Shown: positions 58,914 through 64,000 of the stretch, one piece after another
Layout: the number at the start of each line of letters is the position of its first letter
Numbering within the stretch: position 1 is the stretch's first letter
Assembly: GCA_037974665.1 (NCBI GenBank)
Contig: CM075767.1
Span: 20,600,840 to 20,664,839 of the forward strand
Direction: 5' to 3'
Source: Ehretia macrophylla
Taxonomy: Eukaryota > Streptophyta > Magnoliopsida > Boraginales > Ehretiaceae
Length of the DNA: 64,000 nt
Made by a program: the position numbers and the translations under genes
The notes under the pieces: generated by a model
The model's database searches: none
What the model saw: the letters and a program-made list of their open reading frames with translations, nothing else
What the model was told of the DNA's origin: nothing

Positions 58914-60599
58914 TATACACAAACAGATAAATAATTAGTTGTGATCAAAGGAGTTTTATCCCTTGGACACATTCCTAAAAATATGCTATAGTATATTTTT
59001 ACATCCCTTGGAGCTGCTGCTTTTGTCCCACAATCATTAACTATTAGTTCCTTAGATTCAATCGTGAATGTAGCCTTATTAAAACCAAGAGTCAAATCTA
59101 GGATATACATAAGTAGATTTTTGTGGCTTTAATCTTCTTATATAGGACAAATCAACTTATCCAAAGTTGACTTTCCATTTTTTTCATATTGACCCTTTAA
59201 TTTTGAGTATCAATTTCTCATTCATTTCTAGTTTGTTAAATCAAGTAAATATATTGCGGTCATCTACTTAGAAAGATGGAAACGGAGATACTCGATCCTT
59301 CTCTCTACAAAGTGTAGGACCTAGTTAAAAAATTAAATCAACATTTACCTCTTCACTTATAAAGTATTTGGAAGAATTTTTGTAGTGTGAAATTCATTTG
59401 ATATATAATTAGATTTTGTGAGGATTTATATTTGCAAATAGATTTTTTTGTTTAAAATTATAAATTATTATTAAGTCAATTCAGTCATTTATAAATAGTA
59501 ATTGTGTTTGAACTTGGAATTAATAGCTATATTCTACATAAATGCCCTTCCTTTATTATATGGACACTAGACTTGCGATATAAGGGTAATCCATTATTGA
59601 TTCTTGCTATTAGTAAATGCAAATGTTTGTTAATCATTAATTTTCAGATTCTCCATGTGACATTAAAGCTAAAGTCAAATTATTTCTGCTGAAAAAAGAA
59701 TTTGACTAATTTAGCTTTAGTACTGTCTCATCTAAAGTTAAATTATTTTTCCAGCAAAATAGGTATTAACCTAAATAGATTGATAATTTGATAGGTCAAT
59801 GTTTTTTTTCCCCATGGTAGAATTCTTTGCCAGATTAAACAATTTCTCTTTTTGGCTTCGATTTTACCTATTGAGCAAAGAATTGGGTAAAGCTTAAATT
59901 TCAATTTTTCTTATTAAGATGCTTTCATACACAAGTAATTAAATTTATTAATAAATTCTGCAAAAATTTATCAAATTCATTTATTTTAAATAGTAAGTTA
60001 GGTTAAAACCCAAATGACAACACTAACAAACCTGATCAGTTGACCAGCTATCACATTTACCCGTCTATTTACAAATTAGAAGCCAACAAAAGGTAAGGAA
60101 GAGCTAATCCTAGCAATCTCAGTGATAATGTTGTTTATCCTCCAATTTGTAACAAAATTTGAAAAGCGATAACCACAAAAACCATTTTCCTTCCATCCAT
60201 TTCCAAGATGATACGAGACTACTCCATGCGATTTATGATATAAAGATGTATCCAATAGGTTCCTTATCTTCCCCCTTTCCCTACATGTAAGAAAGTTGTT
60301 GGTGAAACTTGTCTTCAACAACTTCCCTAAGAATTGTTTACAAAATAGGAAATCCTTTGAGCCAAGATGATGAAGCAATCCCCTAAACCCTGTTTCCTTA
60401 AAAGAATGTCTCCAATGGTTAAAAATACGACAAAAATAATATTAAAAAAATAAAATAAAAAATAATGTTAATAAAAAATAATATTAGTAAAAATAATAAA
60501 AATAATATTAGTAATTAGAAATAGAATATTGTCATGCAAAATAAAAGTTTTAAAATTAAAAAATTAAACTAAAATAATAAAAAATATTAGCATTTTCCC
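58914..60599. other. intergenic region without a recognisable gene
   Basis: AT-rich. A minus-strand open stretch at 60378-60076 (100 codons) and another at 59110-58913 have no motif I recognise and no splice or promoter support. A TTAGCTTTAGTACTGTCTCAT / TTAAAGCTAAAGTCAAATTA pair near 59660-59740 is locally repetitive. Nothing else was identified. Confidence 0.4.
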
Positions 60600-62220
60600 T
60601 TCTCTCTAAACTTCATCACCACTACCACCCCTCCAACACCCATTGGTCGTCCACTTAACCATTGTAAACCACCACCTCCCTCATGTGAACACCAATATAT
60701 TTTCCCTTACCCGTCCTCCATTTGAAGCTCGCCTTGCCCCCTTTCCATCTTCCCTACTCAGTTCCACTATCATGGGAAGGAAGAAGAAAAAGTCTCCTTT
60801 ATCTTCAAGCTGCATTATGCCAAGATCAAGTTCCTTCCTCCAATCCAAAGCTACTAAAGCTAGACTCTTTGCTAAAGCCATTTAGAAATAGGTTGATAAA
60901 GCTTCAACTCCCCCTCTTGATATAGATGAAGTACTACCAACCTCAAGCCAAGAAACACCTCTTTCTCATCTTGCAATATGGACTCTTAACACTCCATCTA
61001 TGGATGCCTATGGTCCCAATTCTTCCTCTCTCGCCTTCAATGATGATTTTCACTCCTCTCATCCCTCAAATGCATGTGCAATGATGGGTGCTTCCACCAT
61101 CTTAATTGCCAACTCTTCTTCACAACTGGGTGGATATTACCCACTAATGAATATGTTTATCTCTCTTAAATTCTCCCTAATTCAATTTCTTTATCCCCTA
61201 GATTTTCCCCTAAGGGTAATACTATTTCCTAATCTTCTTTCTTCCCCAATATGACATCTTTCAATCCTCTTTTGATAACACAAACATATCCAGTGGGCAA
61301 TACACTCGAAATGGACACTAGTCATTTTTCCGCTCCTCATTTATCCCATACCTAGATTGGCGCCATCTTCCCTATCCTAAGTGGCATTAAGTCACTTACC
61401 ACATCACACAAAGTGGTTCTACTCTCTCTATATCACCCCTCCTTAAATTAAGCCATAGGGCTAAATTCCCTTTCTCCTCTCTTATGTTCAACACTCTTCT
61501 TCCTCATCACATTTGGCACTCAATGCCCAATTATTGCCTCACAAAGTGAATTCTCTACCTCTTTCTTTCCCCCTCCTTCCTCACTTTCAATCCCCCTCTC
61601 ATGGCTTTACCATCTTCCTCCCCCTACACTTTAGAAACCTTTCTACATTATACTCAACTTGAGCAACTCGCTGTCATCCCTCCTTTATATTCACACAAAA
61701 ATTCTTTAATTCGAGGACCTAAGCTAAAGTTCCTCCTAGAAATGCAAACCTTCATGCCCACCTTAATGGTCCCACTATTTCTAGATGGAAGAACCTTTTC
61801 TTAGGGAATTTGAAGCAAACCTTGCAATTGGAGAGAATTAGAGATTTTGAGAGAGAAATCATTGATGACAAATTGTTGTTTGCCTTCCTCGAAGTATTTA
61901 TGAAGAAATAGAATCCTATTAGTGATGTTGTTTGATAGTCCAATTTACTGGTAAACCCCCACCATTCTTCTTGATATTCATTAACATACAATGGAAAAAG
62001 CCTGACAATGTTGAAACCAAATCTCTGGGTAAGGGCCTATACTTATTCCAATTGAAAAATGTAGATGTTCGTGATAAAGACCTTGAGCAATTAAGACATG
62101 TCAACCATCATCCAATTCTCCGTAGTAAATGAAAACCAAATACCCAACTTGTGAAGATTAATGTGATAGAGTTTCTATTTGGATGAAGCTCTTGAATTTC
62201 CCCTTGTGACTTTAGTCAAG
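60600..62220 (+). pseudogene. LINE (L1-type) ORF1-like remnant
   Basis: The right part (about 61.78-62.2 kb) keeps pieces of the plant L1 ORF1 domain usually annotated DUF4283: a segment like ERIRDFEREIIDDKLL, then KSLGKGLYLFQLKNVDVRDK (62009-62068), then a WMKLLNFPL relic where intact relatives have VWIQLPGLPLEYW. The left part (60.6-61.6 kb) is Ser/Pro-rich, like the poorly conserved LINE ORF1 leader. Several stops and frame changes separate the pieces: for example, the segment from 61932 ends at 62132 and the W-MKLL piece follows out of frame near 62180. No RNA-binding knuckle or ORF2 was found. The last parent may have been a full LINE whose ORF2 was lost or displaced by the LTRs that follow. 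Confidence 0.5.
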
Positions 62221-62236
62221 ATTGGGATTTAGTCAT

Positions 62237-62419
62237 TGTCAGGCCTCGAGCCCAGACCCCCGGATCCTCAGCGAGATTGGTGGTGTAGGCATAAATAATA
62301 ACTACTTAAGCCTCTTTTCAATTGGCCTAAAATGGTTAACCAAAGTTATTCCTTATACCCACAATGCCCAATTATATACCACATTAACACACTATCTCCC
62401 ACTAATGTGGGATATCACA
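62237..62419 (-). repeat. short LTR-like unit (reverse orientation)
   Basis: 183 bp. On the minus strand TGTGATATCCCACATTAGTG...GAGGCCTGACA, with TG...CA ends and a GGGTATAAGGAATAAC block. Its first ~110 bp are recognisably repeated at 40651-40738. No target duplication was seen. It may be a solo LTR of a small retroelement. Confidence 0.5.
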
Positions 62420-62428
62420 TATACCCCT

Positions 62429-64000
62429 TGTAACACCCCAACCCCTCGCGAGACCGGGAATTCTATTAATCAAGTTAATATCAACCCGATACCAAACCCG
62501 GACATAATTTTTAGTGAAAATGGACGGAGTCTCCCCTATTTCTAGGCAAAACCAAAACTTGCAAACATATATAAAGGGACCGGTGTCGTGTCCAAACATT
62601 CACAACTCCTCAAGGCCATCCGAGCCTTGGTTCTCAACAAGTATACGTAACAAATCATACATTTCTAAACCAACACCAAACTAACCTTGCTTAATTCCTT
62701 AGACAACACATTCATGCTTTACATTTAAACTATACTAAACTATTACATAAAATAGGTTATCATACTATTCTAATAAACCTAGTTAAGCTTAAATTACATT
62801 CCCTTTATTCAATGAGTACATACAACACAAAAGAACAACTTTACAACCCAAGCCACCTAACACGTTGACTTCCAAGCAAGATCAGACACCACAAACACGA
62901 ACATTTCCGCAAGTACAGCAAAACCTAAAATGTCGTGGTGATGAGTGAGTATACACAACATGTATACTCAATGAGGGCGGAACAGATATCAAGGTAGAGA
63001 AAAAAGAAGATCGTGCAATGCAAACATAAACAGTTAAACATTATAACCAATAAAGAGATACGATCAATACAAGCATTACAATCAGTAAAGGAAACAATCA
63101 AGGAAAGCATTAACATAGCCAATCAAAGCTATACCACACTTTGAAGGTTATGGTTCACTCAAACGAGTAATGTACCATTCCATAAACAATACATCAATCT
63201 CGAGCTTGATGTTGACAACGATGACAGTAAGCGCGCATCCACCTTATAACTTCCATTGGGTGTACTCCGGAAGCACTCCGACACATCTACGATCCAAATC
63301 TCTTAGGGCGGCATCCCTTACATGAATGAGAATAGGATACAGAGCTAAAGCAACCCAACCCTAGCAGCCTGCGACTGCCCAGAGAGGCTCATCACTCTTG
63401 CGCCTGACACGATGCAATGCAATATGAGATATATGCCAATAAACGAGCGATGGTACCAAAGTGCAGATTAGTATCAATATTCAATATATTAATGAATAAC
63501 AATCAATAACAATAACTAATCAGCAATACAAGTTCTATACACATTTCAAGCATTATACAATAGCTAAACAAGCAATGGCAGTTCAAACAAGGAAAAATTA
63601 AAAATAAAACAATTCAATCTCTAACTTTCAAAGGCAATTACGAGCAAACGAGCTATAGGTTTGAAAAACCACCTTCACTACTCTCACTTGGGCACTACAA
63701 GGCACGTTTCTATGGCACGAAACCTTACTTTTTCAACTAAAGCCCGAAAGTCCTCCTAGTGCGTTTGAACTACAGCTATGCTAACCGGGCATCCAATCAA
63801 CGCCACAATAGCGCCAAAAGTGCTTCCATCTCCTCTCAAGCCAAACCCCCAACTCAATTCAAGCACGGTCAACATTTGGTCAAAGGCCCCTTTACGTTTC
63901 ATTGTCTAATTCTCAATTTTAACAAAGGCCGGTCCGTTTTTATTGTACATTGAATCTTTCTAACATTAATGACACCTAACCAAATCAAGAAAATGGAATT
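62429..64000 (-). repeat. Gypsy-type LTR, reverse orientation, running off the window
   Basis: It starts TGTAACACCCC (LTR end ...GGGGTGTTACA on the minus strand). On the minus strand it has CATTGAGTATACATG...ACTCACTCA, comparable to the TGAGC...GCTCAC signature. It also contains a block near 63240-63330 matching the LARD-like LTR around 10790-10870 (CTTGGGAGAGTTGGGTCG, CATTGGAGTA), so it is a related LTR family. No coding sequence before the window ends. Confidence 0.65.

Noticed and set aside
60076-60378. 100-codon minus-strand frame as a possible gene
   Set aside because: No domain, start context, splice partner or promoter could be supported.

Overview
The window is AT-rich plant nuclear DNA, almost certainly from a eudicot. 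The signs are short GT-AG introns, two intact plant-type intron-containing genes, Copia and Gypsy LTR retrotransposons primed by initiator tRNA-Met, and many CACTA, PIF/Harbinger, hAT and Mutator-like nonautonomous DNA transposons. No prokaryotic, CRISPR, phage or operon feature is present. Only two host genes are well supported.

Host genes. (1) 26462-30507 (+): a five-exon gene for a 716-residue PHD-finger protein of the MS1/MMD1(DUET)/At1g33420 family, probably a chromatin reader. (2) 42665-37747 (-): a four-exon gene for a 263-residue bHLH factor of the PIF/UNE10-like group. Its basic region has lost the His and Glu used for E-box recognition. Its last intron is 78 nt, open and in frame. 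Each of its two long introns (about 2 kb) carries transposons, one of them only 8 nt from the exon 1 splice donor.

Layout. 1-8.4 kb: a reverse-oriented LTR, a decayed SIRE/Maximus-type Copia element and Gypsy LTR fragments. 8.7-25.8 kb: a nest. A pair of related inverted ends (8671 and 25778) encloses a nonautonomous Gypsy-type element with about 3-kb LTRs (8775-21593), and its right LTR contains a young Copia element (15241-20562). Right of the nest are an exon-like segment, a 122-bp tandem duplication and a PIF-type MITE. 26-30.5 kb: the PHD gene. 30.5-37.5 kb: repeats, including an LTR split by a hAT-type MITE, a trinucleotide microsatellite that flips strand to make a giant near-palindrome, a TRIM, and two MITEs side by side. 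37.7-42.7 kb: the bHLH gene. 43-51.5 kb: a TRIM with a MITE in its LTR, a LINE 3' remnant, Gypsy-like noncoding DNA holding an internally emptied two-LTR element (47293-49913), another LTR, and a tRNA-derived SINE with a 13-bp target duplication. 52-59 kb: foldback elements, then a truncated Copia element next to a CACTA-like element that is itself split by a 2,058-bp CACTA element full of perfect hairpins. 60-64 kb: a LINE ORF1 remnant and reverse-oriented LTRs running off the end.

The strongest signals are structural: exact nesting with target-site duplications, an unusual density of retroelements that keep LTRs, PBS and PPT but little or no coding sequence (at least five), and a CACTA interior built as a hairpin array. 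I found no coherent new multigene system. All boundaries were read by eye.
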